Assembly: GCF_002161445.1 (NCBI RefSeq)
Contig: NZ_NFHT01000002.1
Span: 186,001-250,000, forward strand
Origin: Alistipes sp. An66
Lineage (GTDB): Bacteria; Bacteroidota; Bacteroidia; Bacteroidales; Rikenellaceae
Direction of reading: 5' to 3'
DNA: 64,000 bases
This document shows positions 51,765 to 62,788 of the stretch, in pieces. Position 1 is the first letter of the stretch; each line of letters opens with the position of its first letter. The notes beneath the pieces were generated by a model that saw nothing but the letters and a program-made list of their open reading frames with translations, did not search any database and was not told the DNA's origin. The position numbers and the translations under genes were made by a program.

Positions 51765-51898
51765 GGTTTTCTATGTTTTACGTTTTTTGAGGTTCCGTTT
51801 GCATCCGCACTCCGGACGGGCGACAGCCCGCGGCCCGGAATCCCCGCTCCCCCGTGCCCTTCTCTCCCTGCCCCTCTCACTCTCTCTAATTCTCCCTG

Positions 51899-52023
51899 CC
51901 CATTCTCACTCTCCGCACCCTTCTCTTTCTCCGCCCCCATTCTCACTCTCCGCACCCTTCTCTTTCTCCGCACCCATTCTCACTCTCCGCACCCTTCTCT
52001 TTCTTCGCACCCATTCTCACTCA
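51899..52023 (-). repeat. 37-bp tandem repeat, 3.4 copies, in the leader of the TPR gene
   Basis: Units start at 51899, 51936, 51973 and 52010 (partial) with CCCATTCTCACTCTCCGC. The stretch 51765-52118 has no gene; it holds this repeat, more CT-rich sequence before it, and the promoter at 52085-52117. The transcribed strand would be purine-rich. Confidence 0.9.
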
Positions 52024-52084
52024 CCCCCCCCCTCACTCTCCGCACCCCGCCGGCATACGCCAGGCCGGACAGACACGTTGGGGA

Positions 52085-52117
52085 CAAAAATACGAAAAAT
52101 TTTCCACTTCCGCCAAA
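52085..52117 (-). promoter_or_regulatory. Promoter of the TPR gene
   Basis: On the minus strand TTTG (52117-52114), 21 bases, TATTTTTG (52092-52085). Transcription would start near 52078, just past the tadA stop codon. Confidence 0.65.
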
Positions 52118-52118
52118 T

Positions 52119-52565
52119 CTATTCCCGCAAACCCGCGAAAAAAGAGGTCATCAATGCCTCGCACTCCGCGGCGAGAACACCCGACACCACCTCCGTCTTC
52201 GGATGAAAAACCGACCCGCTGTAACGCCGGAAACCCTTCTTCGGATCGTCGGCACCCCAGACCACCCGTCCGACCTGCGCCCAGCCGATCGCCCCGGCAC
52301 ACATGATGCACGGCTCCACGGTGACGTACAACGTGCTCTTCGGCAGATACTTGCCGCCGAGCGTCGCGGCCGCAGCCGTCAGGGCCTGCATCTCCGCGTG
52401 CGCCGTCGGGTCCGCCAGCGTTTCCACGAGGTTGTGCCCCCGGCCGACCACCGCGCCTCCGGCTACGACCACCGCCCCGATGGGTACCTCCTGTTCATGC
52501 AACGCTTTTCGGGCCTCGTTTAGTGCGAGCCGCATGAATTTTTCATCGATTTGTCGCTGATCCAT
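52119..52565 (-). CDS. tadA: tRNA adenosine(34) deaminase TadA
   Basis: 148 residues. It converts A34 of tRNA-Arg(ACG) to inosine. The zinc site is complete: PTAHAEMQAL (His and catalytic Glu) and VEPCIMCAGAI (PCxxC). VPIGAVVV near the start and GADDPKKGF near the end fit TadA; a plain cytosine or guanine deaminase is less likely. The C-terminus FAGLRE is short but usual. Divergent from aspS; no consensus promoter is seen for it. Confidence 0.93.
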   Translation of the reverse strand: MDQRQIDEKFMRLALNEARKALHEQEVPIGAVVVAGGAVVGRGHNLVETLADPTAHAEMQALTAAAATLGGKYLPKSTLYVTVEPCIMCAGAIGWAQVGRVVWGADDPKKGFRRYSGSVFHPKTEVVSGVLAAECEALMTSFFAGLRE

Positions 52566-52694
52566 GTCGATTTTTTCGCAAAAAACGCGATTTTTCCCCG
52601 GATTTCCAAATCCCCGGCCCGGCTCCCCCGCAGAAACCCCGGCGCCGGAAACCGTTTTTTTCAGCCCCGACGCCTTTTTATCCGTAAAAGTTAT

Positions 52695-52702
52695 TAACTT
52701 TG
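52695..52702 (+). promoter_or_regulatory. -7 element of aspS
   Basis: TAACTTTG, full consensus match, 31 bases before ATG 52734; the -33 region is only T-rich. Confidence 0.5.
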
Positions 52703-52733
52703 TGGGTTAAAAAAACAACAAACCTACATCGTC

Positions 52734-54491
52734 ATGTACAGAACGCATACTTGCGGGTGCCTGCGTGCCTGCAACGTCCATGAAACCGTCACCCTCGCCG
52801 GGTGGGTGCAGAAGATCAGAAACCTCGGCGCCATGACCTTCATCGACCTGCGCGACCGATACGGGCTGACGCAGATCGTCGTCGAGGAGCACTCCCCCGC
52901 CGAAGCCCGCGAAACCGCCGCACGCCTCGGCCGCGAATGGGTCATCCAGGTCGAGGGCCAGGTCGTCGAACGCGAGGCCAAGAACCCCAAGATGCCCACC
53001 GGCGAGATCGAAGTCTCGGCAAGCCGCATCACGGTACTCCACGAGGCCGAAGTCCCGCCCTTCACCATCGAAGAGGTCTCCGACGGCGGCGACGACCTGC
53101 GCATGAAGTACCGCTACCTCGACCTGCGGCGCCCGCCCCTGCAACGCAACCTGATCCTGCGCCACAAGATGGCCCAGGAGATCCGGAGGTTCCTCTCCGA
53201 CGAGGGATTCCTCGAAATCGAGACCCCCTATCTGGTCAACTCCACACCCGAAGGCGCCCGCGACTTCGTGGTCCCGAGCCGCATGTCCCCGAACCAGTTC
53301 TACGCACTGCCGCAGTCGCCCCAGACGCTGAAACAGCTCCTGATGGTCGCCGGCTACGACCGCTACTTCCAGATCGTGCGCTGCTTCCGCGACGAGGACC
53401 TGCGCGCCGACCGTCAGCCAGAATTCACGCAGATCGACTGCGAGATGTCGTTCGTCGAGCAGGAGGACGTGCTCGGAATCTTCGAACGCTGGGCCAAGCA
53501 CATGTTCAAGACCGTGCTGGGTATCGAGTTTCCCGAGCCGCTGCGCCGCATGCCGTGGATCGAGGCCATGGAGAAGTACGGTTCGGACAAGCCCGACCTG
53601 CGTTTCGGCATGGAGTTTTCCGATATGACCGACCTGGCCAAGGGGCATGGGTTCAGCGTTTTCGACGACGCCGAGTACATCACCGGATTCGCCGCCCCGG
53701 GCTGCGCCTCCTACACGCGCAAGCAGATCGACGCCCTCACGGAGTTCGTCAAGCGGCAGCAGATCGGCGCCAAGGGGCTCATCTGGATCCGCATGGAGGC
53801 CGAAGGCGGCGTGAAGTCCTCCATCGACAAGTTCTACGCGCCCGACGAGGTGCGTGCCATGGCCGAGCGCTGCGGCGCCCAGGCCGGCGACATGGTCTTC
53901 ATCCTCTGCGGCAAGAAGTTCAAGACGCTGACGCAGCTCTGCGCCCTGCGCCTCGAAGTGGCCCAGCAGCTGGGGCTGCGCGACCCGAAGAAGTTCGCTC
54001 CGCTGTGGGTCGTCGACTTCCCCCTGTTCGAGTGGGACGACGAGACGCAGCGTTACTACGCCGTACACCACCCCTTCACCTCGCCCAAACCCGAGGACAT
54101 CGCCTACCTCGACAGCGACCCGGGCCGCGTGCGGGCCAACGCCTACGACTTCGTCTGCAACGGCACGGAGATCGGCGGCGGCTCGATCCGTATCCACGAC
54201 TCGAAGTTGCAGGAGAAGATGTTCGAACTGCTGGGATTCACGCCCGACGAGGCACAGGCCCGTTTCGGCTTCCTGATGAACGCCTTCAAGTACGGCGCTC
54301 CCCCTCACGGAGGTCTGGCCTTCGGTTTCGACCGTCTGTGCTCGTTGTTCGGCGGCTCGGAGTCGATCCGCGACTACATCGCCTTCCCGAAGAACAACGC
54401 CGGGCGCGACATGATGCTCGACGCCCCGGGTTATATCGACCAGGCACAGCTGGACGAGCTCTGTCTCGAACTGCGCAAGCCCGAGGCATAG
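52734..54491 (+). CDS. aspS: Aspartate--tRNA ligase
   Basis: 585 residues, the bacterial type with an insertion (GAD) domain. It charges tRNA-Asp. The N-terminal OB fold ([29 protein letters not shown]) binds the anticodon; class II motifs are [18 protein letters not shown] (motif 2) and [10 protein letters not shown] (motif 3), with the specificity region [14 protein letters not shown]. Start ATG 52734 follows a promoter and a short leader. Sequence alone does not settle whether it is discriminating or also charges tRNA-Asn. Confidence 0.97.
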   Translation: MYRTHTCGCLRACNVHETVTLAGWVQKIRNLGAMTFIDLRDRYGLTQIVVEEHSPAEARETAARLGREWVIQVEGQVVEREAKNPKMPTGEIEVSASRITVLHEAEVPPFTIEEVSDGGDDLRMKYRYLDLRRPPLQRNLILRHKMAQEIRRFLSDEGFLEIETPYLVNSTPEGARDFVVPSRMSPNQFYALPQSPQTLKQLLMVAGYDRYFQIVRCFRDEDLRADRQPEFTQIDCEMSFVEQEDVLGIFERWAKHMFKTVLGIEFPEPLRRMPWIEAMEKYGSDKPDLRFGMEFSDMTDLAKGHGFSVFDDAEYITGFAAPGCASYTRKQIDALTEFVKRQQIGAKGLIWIRMEAEGGVKSSIDKFYAPDEVRAMAERCGAQAGDMVFILCGKKFKTLTQLCALRLEVAQQLGLRDPKKFAPLWVVDFPLFEWDDETQRYYAVHHPFTSPKPEDIAYLDSDPGRVRANAYDFVCNGTEIGGGSIRIHDSKLQEKMFELLGFTPDEAQARFGFLMNAFKYGAPPHGGLAFGFDRLCSLFGGSESIRDYIAFPKNNAGRDMMLDAPGYIDQAQLDELCLELRKPEA

Positions 54492-54517
54492 CGCGGAGAC
54501 GGCCATACGGCCACAAG

Positions 54518-54550
54518 AAAAACGGTCCGGAAATTCCGGACCGTTTTTTT
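54518..54550 (+). terminator. Terminator of aspS
   Basis: AAACGGTCCGG (54520-54530), loop AAATT, CCGGACCGTTT (54536-54546), then more T. Downstream (54553-54647) is a degenerate repeat of the type ATCAGGCCATCGGGG. Confidence 0.87.
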
Positions 54551-54647
54551 ATCGGGTTATCGGGGGGGGGTACCGGGCCATCGGGTGATCAGACCATCGG
54601 ATTTATCAGGCTATCGGGGTGATCAGGGCCATCGGGGCATCCGCGAC

Positions 54648-55031
54648 TCACGGAATCACCCCCGGCAGGTTGCGCACCACCCACCAGACGACGAACAGCA
54701 CGCAATAGGCCCAGGCCAGCCAGCGGTGCTGCACGATCGGGCGGAGCCGCCGGGCCGCCGGGCCGTCGTCGAGCGAGGTCCACGCCACGGCCAGCAGATA
54801 GGGAACCGCCACGACCAGAAAGGGATTGAAGCGCAGCGCCTCGCCGAAGCGTCCGTGGAGCAGGCTGTGCAGGGCCCGCTGTCCGCCGCAGGCCGGGCAG
54901 TCCCAGCCCGTCAGTGCATGGAACGGGCAGCGGGGCAGCCATACGTCGTGCGACGGATCGACCGCATAGTAGAGCGCCGCCATCCCCGCCACGGCGATCG
55001 GGAGGACGATCCAGAGTCTTTTCCGCGTCAA
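54648..55031 (-). CDS. DUF2752 membrane protein
   Basis: 127 residues. Two or three membrane helices and the family motif CPFHALTGWDCPACGGQRALHSLLHG, read around residue 35 as CPFHALTGWDCPACGGQR. The function of the family is unknown. The start is a TTG directly after the TGA of the upstream CD225 gene; no earlier ATG is available, so translation probably reinitiates there. It is paired with the dispanin-like gene, an arrangement I know from Bacteroidota. Confidence 0.85.
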   Translation of the reverse strand: MTRKRLWIVLPIAVAGMAALYYAVDPSHDVWLPRCPFHALTGWDCPACGGQRALHSLLHGRFGEALRFNPFLVVAVPYLLAVAWTSLDDGPAARRLRPIVQHRWLAWAYCVLFVVWWVVRNLPGVIP

Positions 55032-55376
55032 TCAGAGATCGAACAGGGGCAGCGAAACCGCCGCCGCGAAGACAAACACGAGGAGCAGGTAGACGAGCCA
55101 GCAGAAAGCCGCCACTCCGACCGAGACCCACGTCCACGTCCGGGCCCTTTTCGAGGAACGCCGGGCGGCTTCATGGTCGCCGGCAAACCAATAGGTATCC
55201 ACCTGCGAGGCATAGACGATGGCCACGATGCCGAACGGCAGGCAGCAGAGAATCGTGCTGACGATGGCCCACGCCAGATAATTGTCCGGTTTCACCGCAT
55301 CGGGCCGCGATGCGGAGGCGGTCGAAGCGGTCTGGGATGCCGCCCCGGAGGTCGGCTGGGGGTCGATGATTTCCAT
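55032..55376 (-). CDS. CD225/dispanin family membrane protein
   Basis: 114 residues. An N-terminal polar, Ser/Pro/Thr-rich part (1-28) precedes the dispanin fold: PDNYLAWAIVSTILCCLPFGIVAIVYASQVD, a re-entrant helix with CC, then ARRSSKRARTWTWVSVGVAAFCWLVYLLL, a membrane helix. Bacterial members have unknown roles; animal ones include interferon-induced IFITM proteins. The frame is open far upstream through purine repeats, but ATG 55376 follows a consensus -7 element and starts the family pattern. Confidence 0.88.
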   Translation of the reverse strand: MEIIDPQPTSGAASQTASTASASRPDAVKPDNYLAWAIVSTILCCLPFGIVAIVYASQVDTYWFAGDHEAARRSSKRARTWTWVSVGVAAFCWLVYLLLVFVFAAAVSLPLFDL

Positions 55377-55406
55377 CTGAACGTAATTTTTCGGGTTCAA
55401 CGAATA

Positions 55407-55414
55407 CAAAGATA
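55407..55414 (-). promoter_or_regulatory. -7 element of the CD225/DUF2752 pair
   Basis: The minus strand reads TATCTTTG, a full consensus match, 31 bases ahead of ATG 55376. Confidence 0.5.
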
Positions 55415-55458
55415 CGATTTTTTCACAGAATCCCGCACTCTGCGGTATTTCATCAGCA

Positions 55459-55735
55459 CATCGGGCCGCCGGAAGAGCGGGGAGGAGCGGAAAGGGCGGG
55501 AGGAGCGGAAGGATCGGAAAGACCGGGAGAGCCGGGAGGAGCGGGAAGGAGCGGGAAGGAGCGGGAAGGAGTGGGAAGGAGTGGGAAGGAGTGGGAAGGG
55601 CGGGAGAACCGGAAGGATCGGGAGGAGCGGAAGAATCGGGAAGACCGGGAGAACCGGAAGGATCGGAAGGGCCGGAAGGGCCGGAAGGAGCGAAAGGGCC
55701 GGAAGGAGCGAAAGGGCCGGGGCGCGTCCCGGTCC
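55459..55735 (+). repeat. Purine-rich minisatellite of 9-10-bp units
   Basis: About 275 bases of nearly pure G/A with C, made of units such as GGGAAGGAGC, GGGAAGGAGT (three each, side by side) and CCGGAAGGG. It fills most of the 460-base gap between the CD225 gene and the next lipoprotein gene; nothing else is seen there beyond the promoter at 55407-55414. Confidence 0.85.
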
Positions 55736-55838
55736 GGCCATACATAAACCGACCGGGGACCTTTCCACGGCAGGAAGGCTCCCGGTCGATCCGCAGTGCC
55801 CACTCGCGGCATCCACTCGCGGCATCCATTCGCGGCTT

Positions 55839-56312
55839 CTATTCGCGGCGGGACCGCCGGCAGGCATCGAGTCGGCGAAACCACTCCCCGGCATCGGGTT
55901 CGAGCGCCTCCCAGGACGGTGGATAGGAACGGTAGATGAAAGGCATCACGGCGTCGTTGAACCGCCGCGACAACCGCTCCCGCAGGGCTATGCACACCGC
56001 GAGACGCCCCACCGTCCGTCGGTCGCAGAAACGCACCATGCGGTCGAGCAGGCGCCCGGCCTCGTCGTCGAGCGAATCGAGCAGATCGAAAGTCCCGTCG
56101 CGCAGATAACCGGCATGCAGGGAACCGAAGCGTTCGGAACCGTGGGCCGCATAGGAGGAGAGCACTTCGTAAAGCACCTCGGATTGCAGGTCGGTCACGC
56201 GGCGGAATTCCCGTTCGGCCAAGTCGAATTGCAGCTGTCGGTCGCATCCCGTCGGGAGCAGCATCGTCAGAAGCACTCCCAGAAGAGTAAAGAGAAATTG
56301 CCGTTTTTCCAT
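55839..56312 (-). CDS. Hypothetical lipoprotein
   Basis: 157 residues. The signal MEKRQFLFTLLGVLLTMLLPTGC ends in a lipobox (LPTGC). The mature part is helical and acidic/basic mixed: DLAEREFRRVTDLQSEVLYEVLSSY, then LLDSLDDEAGRLLDRMVRFCDRRT. The ending is strongly basic. I do not recognise the family. The gene is preceded by a promoter, a structured leader and a terminator-like hairpin (56374-56402), so its expression may need read-through. Confidence 0.72.
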   Translation of the reverse strand: MEKRQFLFTLLGVLLTMLLPTGCDRQLQFDLAEREFRRVTDLQSEVLYEVLSSYAAHGSERFGSLHAGYLRDGTFDLLDSLDDEAGRLLDRMVRFCDRRTVGRLAVCIALRERLSRRFNDAVMPFIYRSYPPSWEALEPDAGEWFRRLDACRRSRRE

Positions 56313-56373
56313 AAAAAATGCACGGGTCAGTTATTTACCGGCTAACAAGGTAGACCAATACCCATGCGATCGA

Positions 56374-56511
56374 CAAATAAAAGCCCGCGCAAACGCGCGA
56401 GCATTACATTTATCGTTCCTTCGCAACTGAATTTTTGGTCTTTTTGTTAGCGAGAACAATAACGTAACGCTTACGTTAAACAACAATGTCATGCGGCGGA
56501 CGCACCCGCCG
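56374..56511 (-). ncRNA. Candidate small RNA or attenuated leader
   Basis: A full promoter (56518-56548) would start an RNA near 56511. It holds hairpins GGCGG/CCGCC and AACGTAA-GCG-TTACGTT, and ends in GCTCGCGC/GCGCGGGC (56402-56383) followed by TTTTATTTG, a proper terminator. The product is about 135 bases. The ATG of the next gene is 62 bases further, so this may be a separate RNA or a regulated leader. Any ORF in it crosses the terminator and is not convincing. Confidence 0.5.
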
Positions 56512-56517
56512 ACAAGA

Positions 56518-56548
56518 CAAAGATAGGAATTTTCGGGCAAAAATCAAA
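56518..56548 (-). promoter_or_regulatory. Promoter of the candidate small RNA
   Basis: On the minus strand TTTG (56548-56545), 19 bases, TATCTTTG (56525-56518); exact consensus. Confidence 0.75.
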
Positions 56549-56688
56549 TCTTTTTCATCGGTCGAAGAGCGGAACAGCTTCGATAGTCGTATGCGGGTAA
56601 AAGGTCCGGAAACCCCACGAAGGCCCCGCAGCCCATAGAAGCGGTTTCTTAAACCGCTTTGGATCGGCAGAAATACGCGATTTTTTCC

Positions 56689-56696
56689 TATCTTTA
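56689..56696 (+). promoter_or_regulatory. -7-like element of rarA
   Basis: TATCTTTA, one base off the consensus, 20 bases before ATG 56717. A short hairpin AAGCGGTTT/AAACCGCTT (56639-56659) lies upstream. The rest of 56549-56688 shows nothing I can name. Confidence 0.4.
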
Positions 56697-56716
56697 CACC
56701 GTAAATCCGTAATGCC

Positions 56717-57994
56717 ATGCCCAATATTCCCCTGGCCGAACGTCTCCGCCCCCGCTCCCTCGATGAATACATCGGGCAGGAGCATCTCGTGGGCCCGAAA
56801 GGCGTCTTCCGCAAATTCTTCGAAACGGGAAACGTCCCCTCGTTCATCCTCTGGGGGCCTCCGGGCGTCGGCAAGACCACCCTCGCCAGGATCGTCGCCT
56901 CGCAGCTCGACCGACCCTTCTTCACCCTCTCGGCCGTTACATCCGGAGTCAAGGAGGTCCGCGAAGTGATCGAATCGGCTCGAAAACAGCGCTTTTTCGA
57001 CCAAAAATCACCCTTCCTCTTCATCGACGAGATACACCGCTTCAACAAGTCCCAGCAGGACTCCCTGCTCGGGGCCGTCGAGCAGGGAATCGTCACGCTC
57101 ATCGGCGCCACAACCGAAAACCCCTCCTTCGAGGTGATCTCCCCGCTGTTGAGCCGCTGTCAGGTCTACATCCTCCGCGCCCTCGAAGACAAGGACCTCC
57201 AAACGCTCCTCGACCGCGCCCTGCACACCGACATCGAACTGCGTGAACGGGAGATCGAAGTGCGGGAAACCGCAGCGCTGTTCCGCTTCGCGGGTGGCGA
57301 CGCCCGGAAACTCCTCAACATCCTCGACATCATCATCGGAGCCACCGACGGAAAGGTCATCATCACCGACCAATACGTACAGGAGTGTCTTCAAGAAAAC
57401 ATCGTCCTCTACGACAAAAACGGCGAACAGCACTACGACGTCATCTCGGCCTTCATCAAGTCGGTGCGCGGCAGCGACCCCAACGCCGCCGTCTACTACC
57501 TCGCCCGCATGCTCGCCGGAGGCGAGGAGCCGAGGTTCATCGCCCGGCGGCTGGTGATCCTCGCCTCGGAGGACATCGGACTCGCGAACCCCAACGCCCT
57601 GCTGCTGGCAAACGCCTGTTTCGATACCGTCCACAAGATCGGCATGCCCGAAGCCCGCATCCCGCTGGCCGAGGCAACCATCTATCTGGCCACCTCGCCC
57701 AAGAGCAATTCGGCATACATGGCCATCGGAAAAGCACTCTCGCTCGTGGAGCACGACACGACGAACCGTCCCGTCCCGCTCCACCTGCGCAACGCCCCGA
57801 CCAAACTCATGAAACAGGCCGGATACGCCGAAGGATACAAGTACGCCCACGACTACGAGGGGCATTTCGCCGAAATGGAGTTCCTCCCCGAGTCGCTCTC
57901 GGGAACGAAATTCTACGAACCCGACACGCAGAACGCCGCCGAAGCCAAGATCGCCGAACGCATCGCCCGGCTCTGGAAGGACAAGTACAAATAG
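56717..57994 (+). CDS. rarA: Replication-associated recombination protein A (RarA/MgsA), AAA+ ATPase
   Basis: 425 residues. RarA acts at stalled replication forks as a clamp-loader-like tetramer. Walker A is GPPGVGKTTLARIVA near residue 48; Walker B and sensor parts are FLFIDEIHRFNKSQQD and TLIGATTENPSFE. The C-terminal part has SAFIKSVRGSDPNAAVYYLARM and ILASEDIGLANPNAL, both typical of the family, and NAPTKLMKQAGYAEGYKY. Start ATG 56717 gives MPNIPLAERLRPRSLDEYIGQ. Downstream is a 44-bp repeat before the phosphodiesterase gene. Confidence 0.96.
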   Translation: MPNIPLAERLRPRSLDEYIGQEHLVGPKGVFRKFFETGNVPSFILWGPPGVGKTTLARIVASQLDRPFFTLSAVTSGVKEVREVIESARKQRFFDQKSPFLFIDEIHRFNKSQQDSLLGAVEQGIVTLIGATTENPSFEVISPLLSRCQVYILRALEDKDLQTLLDRALHTDIELREREIEVRETAALFRFAGGDARKLLNILDIIIGATDGKVIITDQYVQECLQENIVLYDKNGEQHYDVISAFIKSVRGSDPNAAVYYLARMLAGGEEPRFIARRLVILASEDIGLANPNALLLANACFDTVHKIGMPEARIPLAEATIYLATSPKSNSAYMAIGKALSLVEHDTTNRPVPLHLRNAPTKLMKQAGYAEGYKYAHDYEGHFAEMEFLPESLSGTKFYEPDTQNAAEAKIAERIARLWKDKYK

Positions 57995-58032
57995 AGGAGG
58001 GGGCCGGGAGCGGCCGGAAAGGTCGGAAAGGT

Positions 58033-58164
58033 CGGGAGCGGCAAAAACGACTGACGACCGGAACGGCAGAAAAGGTCGGGAACGGCAAAAACGACTGACG
58101 ACCGGAACGGAAGAAAAGGCCGGGAACGGCAAAAACGACAGACGACCGGAACGGCAGAAAAGGC
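58033..58164 (+). repeat. 44-bp tandem repeat, 3 copies
   Basis: Units at 58033-58076, 58077-58120 and 58121-58164 start CGGGARCGGCAAAAACGACW and differ at only four or five positions, so the array is young. It fills the space between rarA and the next gene. Confidence 0.93.
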
Positions 58165-58211
58165 CGGAAGCAGCAGGCCGCGGCCATCCGGCAACACACA
58201 ACGCAAAAGTC

Positions 58212-58715
58212 ATGAAAAAAATAGGCATCATCTCCGACACGCACGGATGCTTCGACGAGCGGCTCCGCGAATTCCTCAAAGAGGTCGACGAAATCTGGCA
58301 CGCCGGAGACATCGGCTCGCTCGAACTGGCCGACCGCATCGCCGCCTTCAAACCCCTGCGCGCCGTATGCGGGAATATCGACGGCGGCATGACCCGGCGG
58401 GTTTACCCGCCCTTCCTCTCGTTCGAGTGCGAAGGCGTGCGGGTGCTGATGACCCACATCGGCGGCTATCCCCGCCGCTACGACCCCCGCGCCGTGCAGC
58501 AGATTCAGACGCTGCATCCGAAGCTCTTCATCTCGGGCCATTCGCACATCCTCAAAGTAATGTACGACCCCGTCTACGAACTGCTGGCCGTCAACCCGGG
58601 GGCGGCCGGCGAATACGGATTCCACAAGGTCCGCACCGCCATCCGGATGGTCTTCGACCGGGGCGGAATGCACGACATGGAGGTCGGCGAATGGCCCCGG
58701 CAGTCAGTCGGATAG
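58212..58715 (+). CDS. YfcE/MJ0936-type metallophosphoesterase
   Basis: 167 residues. The calcineurin-like metal site is seen in ISDTHGCFD, WHAGDIG, VCGNIDGG, LMTHIGGYP and ISGHSH. Enzymes of this size (YfcE, MJ0936) cut phosphodiesters in the cytoplasm; the substrate is not predictable. It lies 47 bases after the 44-bp repeat and 100 bases before the ClpC-like gene. No promoter is clear, so it may be read from rarA through the repeat. Confidence 0.92.
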   Translation: MKKIGIISDTHGCFDERLREFLKEVDEIWHAGDIGSLELADRIAAFKPLRAVCGNIDGGMTRRVYPPFLSFECEGVRVLMTHIGGYPRRYDPRAVQQIQTLHPKLFISGHSHILKVMYDPVYELLAVNPGAAGEYGFHKVRTAIRMVFDRGGMHDMEVGEWPRQSVG

Positions 58716-58815
58716 GCCCTCCGCAGGGCGGCAGCCCGAAAAGTAAACAATAAAGGCCGCATAATAACCGGAAGCGTCCGTCCGTTAGTAGGGCGAATTC
58801 TAACGACGACGCAAC

Positions 58816-61266
<2,451 letters not shown>

Positions 61267-61303
61267 CACCGGCGGGAACGCCCCGGCCGACAACGCCCGA
61301 GAA

Positions 61304-61341
61304 AGAGGGAGGGTCTTTTTGAAAAGATCCTCCCTTTGTTT
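61304..61341 (+). terminator. Terminator of the clpC-like gene
   Basis: AGGGAGGGTCTTT (61306-61318) pairs with AAAGATCCTCCCT (61323-61335) with one G-T pair, then TTGTTT. Confidence 0.75.
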
Positions 61342-61362
61342 CGTTTCCGGAGAAGATTTTCG

Positions 61363-61370
61363 TACCTTTG
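61363..61370 (+). promoter_or_regulatory. -7 element of the second MATE gene
   Basis: TACCTTTG, full consensus match, 20 bases before ATG 61391; this rules out the in-frame TTG at 61319. Confidence 0.5.
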
Positions 61371-61390
61371 CGGGCCATAAAAGAGAGCCT

Positions 61391-62752
61391 ATGTACCATT
61401 TCTCGACATACAGGGAGCAATACAAGCAGAACCTGCGACTGGCGCTGCCCGTCGTACTCACCCAGCTGGGGCAGATCCTCACACAGCTGGCCGACAACCT
61501 CATGGTCGGACAATACGGAGGCAACGACCCACTGCCGCTGGCCGCCACGTCATTCGGCGGCACGGTCTTCTTCATCCTCTTCATCGCCTCGATCGGCCTG
61601 GCCCTCGGCATGACGCCCCTCATCGGCGAACTCTATGCGCAGGGCGACCGCGAAAAATCCGCCGGACTGCTGCAAAACGGAATCCTCTTCTACGGCCTGC
61701 TCGGCGTGGTCATGTCCGCCGTGCAATATGCCGTCATCCCGCTCATGTACCACCTCAACCAACCCGCCGAGGTGGTCGACGCCGCCATCCCCTACTACAA
61801 GATGCTCGTGTACAGCATGCCCGCCGTCATGCTCTTCTTCGCCTTCAAGCAGTTCCTCGAAGGCGTCGGAAACACCCGGGCCGAAATGTACGCCACGATC
61901 ATCGCCAACGGCGCAAACATCGTCTTCAACTGGATCTTCATCTACGGACGCTGGGGAATACCCGAAATGGGCGCCGAAGGAGCCGGTCTCGGCACGCTCC
62001 TCGCCCGCGTGATCGGCATGATCGTCATCATCGGATACTTCCTCTCGCGCAGCCGCTACCGCCTCTACCTGAAAAGCTTCTCGCCGGCGAAGTTCTCCCG
62101 GGCCGATGTCCGGCAGCTGCTCCACATGGGAGGCCCGATCTCGTTGCAGATGTTCCTCGAAGCCTCGGCCTTCGTCGGTACGAGCATCATGATGGGCTGG
62201 TTCGGGACCGGCGTCACCATCAGCGCCAACCAGATCGCCATGACGATCGGAAACTGCGCCTTCATGATCGTCATGTCCATCGGCGCCGCCACCACGATCC
62301 GCATATCCCACTGTTACGGCGCACGCAACATCGGCGAGCTCTCGCTGGCCGCCAGAGCCTCGTACCACCTCGTGCTGGCCTGGAACGCCTTCGCCGCGCT
62401 GGTCTTCATCACCCTGCGGCACTTCATCCCCACGCTCTTCACCTCCAACGCCGAGGTCATCGCCATCGCCTCGCAGCTGCTGGCCTTCGCCGCCCTCTAC
62501 CAGCTCTCGGACGGCATTCAGAACGTCTCGGTCGGTATCCTGCGCGGCATTCAGGACGTACGGATCATCATGCCCATCGCCCTGGTCTCCTACTGGCTGC
62601 TGAACCTCCCCGTCGGGTATCTCCTCGGATTCTCGCTCGGGATGGGACCCTCGGGACTCTACGTCGGCTTCTCGTTCGGGCTCTCGTGCGCCGCCCTGCT
62701 GATGATTCTGCGCATCCGGCGAAGCGTCCGACGACTTCACGCAAGGAAATAA
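61391..62752 (+). CDS. MATE family efflux transporter
   Basis: 453 residues, twelve membrane segments. Signature parts are LPVVLTQLGQILTQLADNLMVGQYGG in the first half and FGTGVTISANQIAMTIGNCAFM and SIGAATTIRISHCYGARN in the second, the NorM-like order. It should export cationic compounds by ion antiport. The start MYHFSTYREQYKQN follows the promoter directly. It is clearly different from the MATE gene at 35052-36452 (MepA-like), so the two are not recent copies. A ricT-like gene follows 36 bases later with its own -7-like element. Confidence 0.92.
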   Translation: MYHFSTYREQYKQNLRLALPVVLTQLGQILTQLADNLMVGQYGGNDPLPLAATSFGGTVFFILFIASIGLALGMTPLIGELYAQGDREKSAGLLQNGILFYGLLGVVMSAVQYAVIPLMYHLNQPAEVVDAAIPYYKMLVYSMPAVMLFFAFKQFLEGVGNTRAEMYATIIANGANIVFNWIFIYGRWGIPEMGAEGAGLGTLLARVIGMIVIIGYFLSRSRYRLYLKSFSPAKFSRADVRQLLHMGGPISLQMFLEASAFVGTSIMMGWFGTGVTISANQIAMTIGNCAFMIVMSIGAATTIRISHCYGARNIGELSLAARASYHLVLAWNAFAALVFITLRHFIPTLFTSNAEVIAIASQLLAFAALYQLSDGIQNVSVGILRGIQDVRIIMPIALVSYWLLNLPVGYLLGFSLGMGPSGLYVGFSFGLSCAALLMILRIRRSVRRLHARK

Positions 62753-62763
62753 AAAAATTTTCG

Positions 62764-62771
62764 TATCTTTA
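62764..62771 (+). promoter_or_regulatory. -7-like element of the ricT-like gene
   Basis: TATCTTTA, one base off the consensus, 17 bases before ATG 62789. Confidence 0.4.
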
Positions 62772-62788
62772 CGCAAATTATACCCGAA

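Noticed and set aside
56331-56540. 69-codon minus-strand frame in the candidate small RNA
   Set aside because: It runs through a terminator with T-run and shows no conserved pattern; a leader peptide cannot be excluded.
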